Below, one piece after another: positions 15,807-23,379 of a stretch of 36,882 bases of DNA. A program made the translations under genes and the position numbers. Source of the stretch: Erysipelotrichaceae bacterium (GTDB lineage Bacteria; Bacillota_I; Bacilli_A; Erysipelotrichales; Erysipelotrichaceae); the NCBI GenBank assembly GCA_015058955.1, contig SVBJ01000020.1, forward strand, positions 1 to 36,882. The letters run 5' to 3'. The number at the start of each line of letters is the position of its first letter. Position 1 is the first letter of the stretch. The notes beneath the pieces were generated by a model. It ran no database searches. It had not been told where the DNA came from and saw only the letters and a list, made by a program, of their open reading frames with translations.

Positions 15807-18599
15807 TTATTTCTTATTGCCGTTAAGCAGGATCTTGACTGCTCTCTTGGCGGCATACTTGGCTACCGGAAGGATCTTGTCTTCGCATCTGTACATGTCG
15901 CTGGCTGCCGGAACATCTCTGGTAAGATGGATGGCATCAAACTGACATCTGGTCGTACATAAGCCGCATCCGATGCATCTGTTGGTATCAACTATGGTCT
16001 TGCCGCAGCTTAAGCATCTGGAAGCTTCCTTGATTACCTGCTGCTCTGTCAGAGGCAGACGGGTATTTTCAAAAGTGCTTCTCGGATTAACTGCCTTGGA
16101 ACCAGGCATCTGACGCTTTGTATTGTCATATTCCTCGACAACGATGTTGTTCTTGTCCAGTTCAATGAAGTGACGCAGGTCACGGGCAATGGTCAGAGAC
16201 TGTCCCTTATGAACGAATCTGTTCAGGGATACAAAGCCTTCCTTGCCGGCTGCAATGGCATCAATGGCAAATCTAGGACCGGTATAGACATCACCGCCGA
16301 CGAAGATGTCAGGTTCAGCTGTCTGATAGGTTACCGGATCAGCCTTGGCTGTGCCGTTTCTGTTGATTTCAACCTTGGTGCCCTTTAACAGATCACCCCA
16401 GATGATTGACTGGCCGATGCTTAACAGAACGTTGCTGCAGTTGATTGTGATCGTATCATTTTCATCATACTGTGGATTGAAGCGGTGTTCTGAATCATAT
16501 ACTGATGTGCATCTCTTGAAGACGATACCGGTTACCTTGCCGTTTTCAGATAATACTTCTTTAGGACCCCAGCCATTCTTGACGATGATGTCTTCGCTCT
16601 TGGCATCTTCGACTTCATCTTTGGCTGCCGGCATTTCGTTCTCACCTTCAAGGCATAACATTGTTACTGTTCCCTTTGTCAGTCTGGCAGCTGTTCTTGC
16701 TACGTCTACGGCAACGTTACCGCCACCTACGACAACTACATCACCATCAAGCTTTTCAACCTTACCGAGGTTTACCTGACGCAGGAAGTCAACACCGGTA
16801 ACAACGCCTTCGCTGTCTTCGCCCGGAACACCGGTCATACGGCCACCCTGGGCACCGATGGCAACATAGAATCCCTTGTAGCCCTTATCTCTTAACTGCT
16901 GAATGGTAATGTCCTTGCCGATTTCGGTATTGAAGACGAATTCAACACCCATCTGACGTAAAATGTCAATTTCAGCTTCCAGAACGTTCTTTTCCAGACG
17001 GAATGAAGGAATGCCGTTTAACAGCATGCCGCCGGCTCTGGATTCCTTTTCAAATACGGTTACGGTGTAGCCGTGTTCTCTTAAGTAATAGGCACAGCTC
17101 ATGCCGGCAGGACCGGCACCGATAACGGCGATCTTGTAATCATCACCCCACTGCAGGCCTTCATCGTTCTCGCAGACCGGAACGTATCTGTTGGCACTGT
17201 TAAGTTCAAGTGAAGCAATGTATTTCTTGATTTCATCAATGGCGATTGGCTGGTCAATGGTTCCTCTGGTGCAGGCATCTTCACATCTTCTGTTGCAGAT
17301 GTCACCGCATACTGCCGGGAACGGGTTATCCTGCTTGATGAGCTTCAGGGCTTCCAGGTTACGGCCTTCCTTGGCCATGCGGATGTAACCCTGAATTGGT
17401 AAATGTGCCGGGCAGGCTGTCTTGCAAGGAGCAGTACCGGTATCATAGCAGTTGATCTTGGCATCTTCACGGTAGTTCTTGTTCCACTTCTCCGGACCCC
17501 AATGCAGGGCATCAGGAAGTTCGGTCTTAGGATATTCGATTTCACCGTTCTTGGTGCACAGTTTCTGGCCAAGCTTGGCAGCTCCTACCGGACATACTTC
17601 CACGCACTTGCCGCAGGCTACGCACTTGGCAGCATCAACATGGGCTCTGTAGGCAGAAGCAGACATGTTAGGCGTGTTGTATAACTGTGAAGTTCTCAGG
17701 GCATTGCAGACACCAGGAGCGCAGTTGCAGATGGCGACGATCTTCTCTTCACCGTCGATGTTGGTGATCTGATGTACAAAGCCCTTTTCCTCAAACTTCT
17801 TTAGATAAGCCATTACTTCATCATAAGTCAGATAGCGGCCCATCCCTCTGTCAACGCAGTATTCAGCCATGTCTCCAACACCGATGCAGAATTCACCAGG
17901 GAGTTCTCCTGAACCTTCCCCACGCATGGCCTGTTGTTTACGGCAGGTACACTGACCGATTGAATACTTGTCATATTTGTTGAGCCAGTGAGAAATATGT
18001 TCTACCGAAACGCTCTTGTTTTCATGTTCAATGGCCTTTTCTACCGGAATGACATGCATGCCGACACCGGCTCCTCCAGGAGGAATCATAGGTGTGACAT
18101 CTTCCAGTGGCATCTGAGTCATCAGGTTGAAGAATGTTGCCAGTTCAGGGTGTTCATCAGTCAGCTTGTCATTCATCATCATGAATTCAGCTGAACCAGG
18201 AACAAAGATAGGAACATTGTACTGTTTCTTCTTTTCAGCATTTTCCCTGTTCATTTCCAGAACGCCTACCCAGGTCAGATGATCGATCATCTTCTGAGCT
18301 TCTTCCAGAGACATGTTGTTTCTCTGAGCGATCTGTTCCGCAGTATAAGGTACTCTGGTCTTCTTGAATGACAGCAGGAACTTTACTTCTTCCTTGGTCA
18401 GTACGGCATTGAGAGCCCAGAACTCAGGGTCAGTGGTCTTCATGGTATTGGTGTACTTGATCAGATATCTGTCAGTGATCATGGTACCCAGTTTGAGAAC
18501 CAGCTTTTCCTTTTCCTTGTCAATGCTCTTGTAATTCGGATCCGGAACAAAGTCTCTCCGGTTGGTCATACGCATTTCGTCTTTTGTTTTCTTTGGCAT
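15807..18599 (-). CDS. Large Fe-S/FAD NAD(P)-dependent oxidoreductase (GltD/NfnB-like core)
   Basis: 930 residues, multidomain. The N-terminal 300 residues include a helical, possibly winged-helix part, plus Cys clusters CTCRKQ (217-219) and CNCAPGVC (291-298). A ferredoxin motif follows at C326, C329, C332, C336. Then comes the GltD/NfnB/DPYD-like unit: Cys-rich segment C392/C396/C431/C435/C439/C443, FAD-binding GAGPAG (494-499), and NAD(P)-binding GGGNVAVDVA (from 625). A C-terminal ferredoxin motif lies at C862/C865 and C875/C878/C881/C885. It should pass electrons between NAD(P)H and ferredoxin or a partner protein. Between hypB and hypA in one operon (3-nt and 2-nt gaps), it may supply electrons to, or be a subunit of, a nickel enzyme complex (inference). 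No membrane or signal segment. Confidence 0.88.
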   Translation of the reverse strand: MPKKTKDEMRMTNRRDFVPDPNYKSIDKEKEKLVLKLGTMITDRYLIKYTNTMKTTDPEFWALNAVLTKEEVKFLLSFKKTRVPYTAEQIAQRNNMSLEEAQKMIDHLTWVGVLEMNRENAEKKKQYNVPIFVPGSAEFMMMNDKLTDEHPELATFFNLMTQMPLEDVTPMIPPGGAGVGMHVIPVEKAIEHENKSVSVEHISHWLNKYDKYSIGQCTCRKQQAMRGEGSGELPGEFCIGVGDMAEYCVDRGMGRYLTYDEVMAYLKKFEEKGFVHQITNIDGEEKIVAICNCAPGVCNALRTSQLYNTPNMSASAYRAHVDAAKCVACGKCVEVCPVGAAKLGQKLCTKNGEIEYPKTELPDALHWGPEKWNKNYREDAKINCYDTGTAPCKTACPAHLPIQGYIRMAKEGRNLEALKLIKQDNPFPAVCGDICNRRCEDACTRGTIDQPIAIDEIKKYIASLELNSANRYVPVCENDEGLQWGDDYKIAVIGAGPAGMSCAYYLREHGYTVTVFEKESRAGGMLLNGIPSFRLEKNVLEAEIDILRQMGVEFVFNTEIGKDITIQQLRDKGYKGFYVAIGAQGGRMTGVPGEDSEGVVTGVDFLRQVNLGKVEKLDGDVVVVGGGNVAVDVARTAARLTKGTVTMLCLEGENEMPAAKDEVEDAKSEDIIVKNGWGPKEVLSENGKVTGIVFKRCTSVYDSEHRFNPQYDENDTITINCSNVLLSIGQSIIWGDLLKGTKVEINRNGTAKADPVTYQTAEPDIFVGGDVYTGPRFAIDAIAAGKEGFVSLNRFVHKGQSLTIARDLRHFIELDKNNIVVEEYDNTKRQMPGSKAVNPRSTFENTRLPLTEQQVIKEASRCLSCGKTIVDTNRCIGCGLCTTRCQFDAIHLTRDVPAASDMYRCEDKILPVAKYAAKRAVKILLNGNKK

Positions 18600-18602
18600 T
18601 TT

Positions 18603-19265
18603 TTACCTCTTCCTGATTTCCTCGAGCTGCTGCAGCAGCCATGTTTCCCAGTCAGCCATTCCTTCTCCGGTCTTGGCTGATACCGGGAATATCTTTATCC
18701 TAGGGTTCTGATATCTGACCCTTTCAATGCATTTTTCCATGTCGAAGCTGAAATATGACATGGTATCGATCTTTGTTAACAGAAGTGCATCGCTGCTCTG
18801 GAACATCAGCGGATATTTCAGCGGCTTGTCATCACCTTCCGGTATGGAAAGTATCATGACATTGCGGCTGGCTCCTGTGGCATATTCAGCCGGACATATG
18901 AGGTTTCCGATGTTTTCCAGGAAAGCAACGTCAGTTGTTTCCATATTCATCGCCTCCAGTCCGGTTCTGGTCATGCCGGCATCCATGTGACACATTCCAT
19001 CGGTATGAACCTGAACGGAAATGGCTCCGGCTGCTTCGATCCTTTCGGCATCAACGCTGGCATCGATGTCCGCTTCCAGTACCGCAATATTCGTTCTGCC
19101 TTTCAGATCCTTTATTGTTCTTTCCAGCAAAGTCGTTTTTCCCGAACCTGCGGAGCTCATCAGATTGACTAAAAGAATTCCCTTTGATTCCAGTTCTTCT
19201 CTTAAGACAGCGGCATCACGGTCATTGGAGTCCGTTACTGACTTATGAAGTTCAATTACTCTCAT
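18603..19265 (-). CDS. hypB: Nickel-insertion GTPase HypB, second paralog
   Basis: 220 residues, G3E-family GTPase that works with HypA in nickel delivery. P-loop SSAGSGKT (37-44), metal-site Cys92-His93 (GMCHMD) and Cys124 (NLICP). The G4 motif is TKID (164-167) rather than the usual NKxD, unlike the upstream copy. It has no N-terminal CxxCGC or His-rich nickel store. Its start overlaps the upstream hypB stop by 4 nt, and it is followed after 3 nt by the oxidoreductase. Confidence 0.92.
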   Translation of the reverse strand: MRVIELHKSVTDSNDRDAAVLREELESKGILLVNLMSSAGSGKTTLLERTIKDLKGRTNIAVLEADIDASVDAERIEAAGAISVQVHTDGMCHMDAGMTRTGLEAMNMETTDVAFLENIGNLICPAEYATGASRNVMILSIPEGDDKPLKYPLMFQSSDALLLTKIDTMSYFSFDMEKCIERVRYQNPRIKIFPVSAKTGEGMADWETWLLQQLEEIRKR

Positions 19266-19930
19266 AACCGTTTCCTCCAGTCTTCTATCTGCTTATCCAG
19301 CCATTCGACCCATTCAGATACACCTTCACCGGTTATCGTACTCATCGGGAATGCGATGATCTCAGGATTAAGCTTTCTGGCTCTTTCCAGTGCCTTGTTC
19401 TGATCAAAGTCGAATACCGGAAGCGCATCGATCTTGTTTATCAGCATGACATTGCTGACGGTAAACATCAATGGATACTTCAATGGCTTGTCATCACCCT
19501 CTGGAACTGACAGGATCATTACCTTGAGAGCTGCTCCAACGTCAAATTCGGCAGGACAGACAAGGTTTCCGATGTTTTCCATTATCAGCAGATCAATGTC
19601 TTCAATTCCCAGACGTTCAATTCCTCTGGCTGTCATGTCCGCATCCATGTGACATAAGCCGCCGGAATGCAGCTGAATGACTTTGACACCGAGCTTACTG
19701 ATGGTTTCCGCATCTACGCTGGAATCAACATCAGCTTCCATGACGGCAATTCTGTATTTCTCCTTCAGCCTGTTGATGGTATGGATCAGAACACTGGTCT
19801 TACCTGATCCAGGTGATCCCATCAGATTGATGAAGAATGTTCGGTTTGACCGTAAAAAAGCGCGGAGTTTCTCAGCTTCCGCTTCGTTATCGGCCATTAC
19901 CCTTTCCTTTGTTTCGTAAATTTCGTACAT
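19262..19930 (-). CDS. hypB: Nickel-insertion GTPase HypB, first paralog
   Basis: 222 residues. P-loop GSPGSGKT (38-45), metal-site Cys93-His94 (GLCHMD) and Cys125 (NLVCP), and a standard G4 motif NKID (165-168). This is the more canonical of the two tandem HypB copies, first gene of the operon behind a recognisable promoter, with AGAAGGGA before the ATG. It lacks the N-terminal nickel-storage motif. A pair of HypBs could form a heterodimer at the metal site, since HypB binds metal at its dimer interface (known for the family; heterodimerisation is inference). Confidence 0.93.
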   Translation of the reverse strand: MYEIYETKERVMADNEAEAEKLRAFLRSNRTFFINLMGSPGSGKTSVLIHTINRLKEKYRIAVMEADVDSSVDAETISKLGVKVIQLHSGGLCHMDADMTARGIERLGIEDIDLLIMENIGNLVCPAEFDVGAALKVMILSVPEGDDKPLKYPLMFTVSNVMLINKIDALPVFDFDQNKALERARKLNPEIIAFPMSTITGEGVSEWVEWLDKQIEDWRKRL

Positions 19931-19957
19931 GAAGAAGTTCCCTTCTCTTCCATATTA

Positions 19958-19986
19958 ATCATACTTTAAAAACCATTATTTAACAA
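19958..19986 (-). promoter_or_regulatory. Promoter of the hypB-hypB-oxidoreductase-hypA operon
   Basis: Minus strand: -35 TTGTTA (19986-19981), 17-bp spacer, -10 TATGAT (19963-19958). It ends 27 bp before the first hypB start. Confidence 0.7.
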
Positions 19987-20014
19987 TCACTATTGGAACT
20001 TGTGTTATACGGCT

Positions 20015-20041
20015 AAAAAACGGAATGCCTTACACATTCCG
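20015..20041 (-). terminator. Terminator of the SGNH/CWB2 gene
   Basis: Minus strand CGGAATG/CATTCCG stem (20041-20035 with 20027-20021), a 7-nt loop and TTTTTT (20020-20015). It overlaps the stop codon of the gene. Confidence 0.9.
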
Positions 20042-22123
20042 CCTGTTAAAAAACAGTTTCTTTATTACTCCATCAGGTAAAACATCCGTTCCACCCAATA
20101 CGTAACAGTTGCTGATCTGATTCCTTGCCAGATATTCACCAGCAATGTTTTCATGTCCTTCTCTGGTGATGATCAGTGGCGCATTTATCTGATTGGACAG
20201 TACACCGCCGCATAATCCATCCGGATATTTATCAGAATATGCTATGACAGCCTGGATAGCTCTGTCATAAAACTTCTCTGCTATTCTGACTGAAGTTTCC
20301 AGTCTGTTATTACCCCATATTCTATCTACTGTACCGTATTTACCTAATTCCTTTTCCAATGACAGACTTACAGCTTTCTCACCGCCGAGAATATCAAATG
20401 CTGCAGCTATATTATTAGCCGCATAGCTCTTTATAAACGTAATCTGTTTTTCGGTCAGCTGATCACCCTTTACCAAGAGAAGCGGTCTGCTTAAGGCTGA
20501 AGCACATAAGGAATCCGCAAAATCCTCTCCGGTTGCTACCAGCAGTTCTTCGTCAAATGGTCTTTCGGACAGAAATAATATATATTCCAGGATCTTCAGA
20601 TTTGTTTCGTATCGATTATTTCCGGATAGTCTGATGACATAGTATCCATTCAGACCTGTCAGACATTCTTCAGGAACCGCAGAAGTGCCGCCTAAGACGT
20701 AAACTCTGCCTTCCTGATTAAGAATACCTGCTATGTACTTGTTTGTCTTTTGGGCTTTTTCAGGCGTTGTAAGCAGCATTGGGGAATGAGTTATCTGAGC
20801 CAGATAAGCTCCAGACAAGGCATCCGCAAACGAATTGCCGCTTACCAATATGACGTTGTTTACTTTTTTGGCCTTGCTGTTTTTAAGGAATTCGTCTGAT
20901 ATCTTCTGGCTGGTTTCATATCTGTTATCTCCTGCCAGTCTGATAATTCCTTTTATTACCGGATAACCGATTTCAGCGGCATACTGTCCGCCACATTCAG
21001 AACAAGTATAGATGAACTGATTATCACTTTTGATGCCTTCATCAAACTGACATGTTTCAGTTTCGATATGAGACGGATCATTTGCACATGTGCGTGAATG
21101 GGTTTTCCTTTCGATACCGTCGTATGTCCATTCACCGTAACTGTGACCAAATGCTTCTTTAATGTCTTTTTCAATTAAGTTGCATCTGGAACACTCACGG
21201 TAATCATAACCATTTTCAATACAGGATGGCAAAGGTCCGATAACCCAGTCACTCCAGTTATGGTTCAGATAGTCTTCGCACAGGTATGAAATGTCAGTGC
21301 TTTTGATCTTTTCACTGAGCAGCTGGGCAAGAGCTTCATTACCAAGGTAATTAGGATGAATCAGGTCAACCTGTCCAGACCCCTCTCTGCCCGTGAAATA
21401 CTCATCTTCATGACCTTCCAGAGCATCTTTTCCGATATTGCCCGCATAGTAAGCATAATCATAATCATTACACAGATCCTCAAGATCATTACCTAGAGGG
21501 ACTACATTCTTCTGGATTATGTCGTCCCAGTTTCCATGGCGGATGTAGTCTTCAGGTAATTCTCCTTCAGCATACTTTCCCCAGCCCATCTGAGCGATCA
21601 TGATTCTGGCATTTGGATACAGCTGATGGGTTGTTTCAATAAGACTTCTAGCACTGTTGGTTATGGTGGTCTGATTATACCACTTTGAATCATTGGCTCC
21701 CCCGCCAAAGACGATCAGTCCGACTTTATCTGCATTAACATACTGCTGCAGTTCGATGATCATTGACTCGTAATTGATATTGTTTACTTTCCGCCAGAAG
21801 CCGCGTCCGCTTGCACTGTAAATCATGTTGTCTTCATACATGTCAATTTCACAGTTTGATTCTGGAGATATCAGTTTCTGTACCAGTGTGTCACTCAGTT
21901 CAAGTTTCTCAGCCAGTCTGCCGGTCCAGCAGTTAAAGGCGCCGTCATTTCTGGCTTCAGGGCTTACTTCAATACCATTTCTGATTCCGCCATAAGTTGT
22001 CTGTCCGTAACTGTCACCGATAATGATGACTGCCGGTTCATATGAATCAGCCGAAAAAACCTTTACCGGAAACTGTACCAGTAAAACCAGTATGGTCAAA
22101 ATAGAAATCAAGACTTTCTTCAT
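20030..22123 (-). CDS. Secreted SGNH/GDSL hydrolase with three CWB2 cell-wall-binding repeats
   Basis: 697 residues. A Sec signal peptide (hydrophobic about 4-22, cleavage near VFSA) leads into an SGNH esterase/lipase domain: block I GDSYG (Ser38), block III GGAND (Asn144) and block V DLIHP (Asp253, His256). Residues about 287-380 hold Trp/Cys-rich modules (GHSYGEW-type, with CSRC and CSEC pairs). Three CWB2 repeats follow, starting near RLAGDNRYET, RLSGNNRYET and RIWGNNRLET, which in clostridial proteins anchor to wall polymers. It probably deacylates or remodels a surface glycan or lipid. Single gene with its own promoter and terminator; AAAGGA precedes the ATG. Confidence 0.9.
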   Translation of the reverse strand: MKKVLISILTILVLLVQFPVKVFSADSYEPAVIIIGDSYGQTTYGGIRNGIEVSPEARNDGAFNCWTGRLAEKLELSDTLVQKLISPESNCEIDMYEDNMIYSASGRGFWRKVNNINYESMIIELQQYVNADKVGLIVFGGGANDSKWYNQTTITNSARSLIETTHQLYPNARIMIAQMGWGKYAEGELPEDYIRHGNWDDIIQKNVVPLGNDLEDLCNDYDYAYYAGNIGKDALEGHEDEYFTGREGSGQVDLIHPNYLGNEALAQLLSEKIKSTDISYLCEDYLNHNWSDWVIGPLPSCIENGYDYRECSRCNLIEKDIKEAFGHSYGEWTYDGIERKTHSRTCANDPSHIETETCQFDEGIKSDNQFIYTCSECGGQYAAEIGYPVIKGIIRLAGDNRYETSQKISDEFLKNSKAKKVNNVILVSGNSFADALSGAYLAQITHSPMLLTTPEKAQKTNKYIAGILNQEGRVYVLGGTSAVPEECLTGLNGYYVIRLSGNNRYETNLKILEYILFLSERPFDEELLVATGEDFADSLCASALSRPLLLVKGDQLTEKQITFIKSYAANNIAAAFDILGGEKAVSLSLEKELGKYGTVDRIWGNNRLETSVRIAEKFYDRAIQAVIAYSDKYPDGLCGGVLSNQINAPLIITREGHENIAGEYLARNQISNCYVLGGTDVLPDGVIKKLFFNRRNV

Positions 22124-22146
22124 ATTGCTGTATATCCTTTAACTCA

Positions 22147-22175
22147 ATTTTATAATACTGAATAATGGTAAACAA
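22147..22175 (-). promoter_or_regulatory. Promoter of the SGNH/CWB2 gene
   Basis: Minus strand: -35 TTGTTT (22175-22170), 17-bp spacer, -10 TAAAAT (22152-22147), 23 bp from the ATG. Confidence 0.55.
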
Positions 22176-22186
22176 CTGAAGACCAT

Positions 22187-22210
22187 AAGAAAAAGTGCTT
22201 TCGCACTTCT
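22187..22210 (-). terminator. Terminator of the DUF937 gene
   Basis: Minus strand AAGTGC-GAAA-GCACTT (22208-22193), a short stem with a stable GNRA loop, followed by TTTCTT. Confidence 0.75.
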
Positions 22211-22223
22211 TCGTTAATTCTGA

Positions 22224-22982
22224 TTACTTGCTTAAAGCAGTTAACAGGCTCAGCAGATCAGTACCGTCGATCTGTGAATTTGTCTTCTTTTTCTTTGATG
22301 TGGTTGTCTGTGTTGTACCGCCGCCAAGTAATGCGCTTAACAGTCCGTTCATGGCATTGTTGCCGGAGGTTGACTGTTGCTGAGTCTGCTGTGTACCTAA
22401 AAGAGCACCTAAGATGTCGCCCATGCCGTTTGACTGCTGAGTCTGCTGCTGTCCGCCACCCATTAATGTGCCTAACAGTGATGAAGCTGCATTGTTGTTG
22501 GAGCCACCGAATAAGCCCATCAGATCACCGAAATCAAGACCATCTGACAGATCAACGCCTGGCTTCTTATTATTTGCTGAAGTTGTGGCAGCTGATAAGC
22601 CAGACAGTAAAGCCGGAGCGATGTTACTCAGAGTTGAGTTAACCTGATTAGATGTTAAACCTGTTTCGCTTGCCAGTGAGTTAACGACCTTGTTCTTGTC
22701 CTTGCCGAGAATGTGGTCAATGATCTTGGCGCCGTCTTCTTCATCGGCATCCTGGATCTGCTGAGTCATTGAGGTTGTCTGAGTATGCTGTCCCAGAGCG
22801 CTTAATAATGACTGAGCACCGGTCTTCTTGGAAGCATTCTTGGTCATGTACTTGATCAGCAATGGAATGGCAACCAGTAATAACTTAGAGGTCAGTTTTG
22901 AATTGGCACCGGTCTTCTTTGAGACGGTGTTTACTGAACTCTGTGAAGTCAGAGTAGATAACAATAACTGTAATAAATTCAT
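22224..22982 (-). CDS. DUF937 domain protein
   Basis: 252 residues. The N-terminal half (about 1-135) matches the DUF937 pattern: repeated helical segments with LLxxL and G-x-x-x-x-Q-V-x-x-x-L (here GLTSNQVNSTLSNIAPALLSG split over about 105-130). The second half is low-complexity, rich in Gly, Gln, Thr, Asn and Ser, with recurring short helices of the GxLLGxLxG type. No signal peptide; one moderately hydrophobic segment (LLLVAIPLLIKYM). The function of DUF937 proteins is unknown. Promoter with 17-bp spacing, AAGGAGA ribosome site, single gene. Confidence 0.8.
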   Translation of the reverse strand: MNLLQLLLSTLTSQSSVNTVSKKTGANSKLTSKLLLVAIPLLIKYMTKNASKKTGAQSLLSALGQHTQTTSMTQQIQDADEEDGAKIIDHILGKDKNKVVNSLASETGLTSNQVNSTLSNIAPALLSGLSAATTSANNKKPGVDLSDGLDFGDLMGLFGGSNNNAASSLLGTLMGGGQQQTQQSNGMGDILGALLGTQQTQQQSTSGNNAMNGLLSALLGGGTTQTTTSKKKKTNSQIDGTDLLSLLTALSK

Positions 22983-23011
22983 TTCCTGTCTCCTTCTTTA
23001 TTGTTAATTTA

Positions 23012-23040
23012 ATTTTAATACCAAACAGTTCAATCCTCAA
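23012..23040 (-). promoter_or_regulatory. Promoter of the DUF937 gene
   Basis: Minus strand: -35 TTGAGG (23040-23035), 17-bp spacer, -10 TAAAAT (23017-23012), 29 bp before the ATG. Confidence 0.6.
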
Positions 23041-23073
23041 TATATTTATTTGTGTGACCTTTCACATAATAGA

Positions 23074-23108
23074 AACTGCAGCCATCAGATGACTGCAGTT
23101 CCTTTTTT
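23074..23108. terminator. Hairpin after the 84-residue membrane protein gene
   Basis: AACTGCAGCCATC (23074-23086) pairs with GATGACTGCAGTT (23088-23100). It directly follows the stop codon of the minus-strand gene. The T-run is better on the plus strand than on the minus strand, so as a terminator for the importer operon it is only moderately convincing. Confidence 0.55.
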
Positions 23109-23361
23109 ACATCAGGAAAAACATTGATACTATGACAATTACACAGATGTAAGCATATATGGTAATGAACTCCCACTGGCTTTCAGCCTTTGGTATGGTC
23201 TTTCTGTTAACAAACACATACAGCAGCGTAACCACTATCTCTGCACAGCACAGCACTACCAGGGCAAAGTACGGATTGACCGTTTCCCTGAATATCAGCA
23301 CATACCGTCCGAAGATCAGAAGTGCCAGTGTCTGTATTACATATTTGTGTATCTTTGTCAT
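23107..23361 (-). CDS. Small membrane protein, possibly last gene of the importer operon
   Basis: 84 residues, about three membrane helices (about 8-25, 31-50, 64-83), with a conserved-looking loop NRKTIPKAESQWE. Family not recognised. AAGGAAT lies about 10 nt before the ATG. It starts 18 nt after the permease stop with no terminator between, so it is probably co-transcribed with the ABC importer. Confidence 0.65.
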   Translation of the reverse strand: MTKIHKYVIQTLALLIFGRYVLIFRETVNPYFALVVLCCAEIVVTLLYVFVNRKTIPKAESQWEFITIYAYICVIVIVSMFFLM

Positions 23362-23379
23362 AATTCAATAATTCCTTTA

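Noticed and set aside
15235-15945. 236-residue open frame on the plus strand
   Set aside because: It overlaps the S-component gene, the terminator and hypA on the opposite strand, has no ribosome site, and its translation looks like an antisense shadow.
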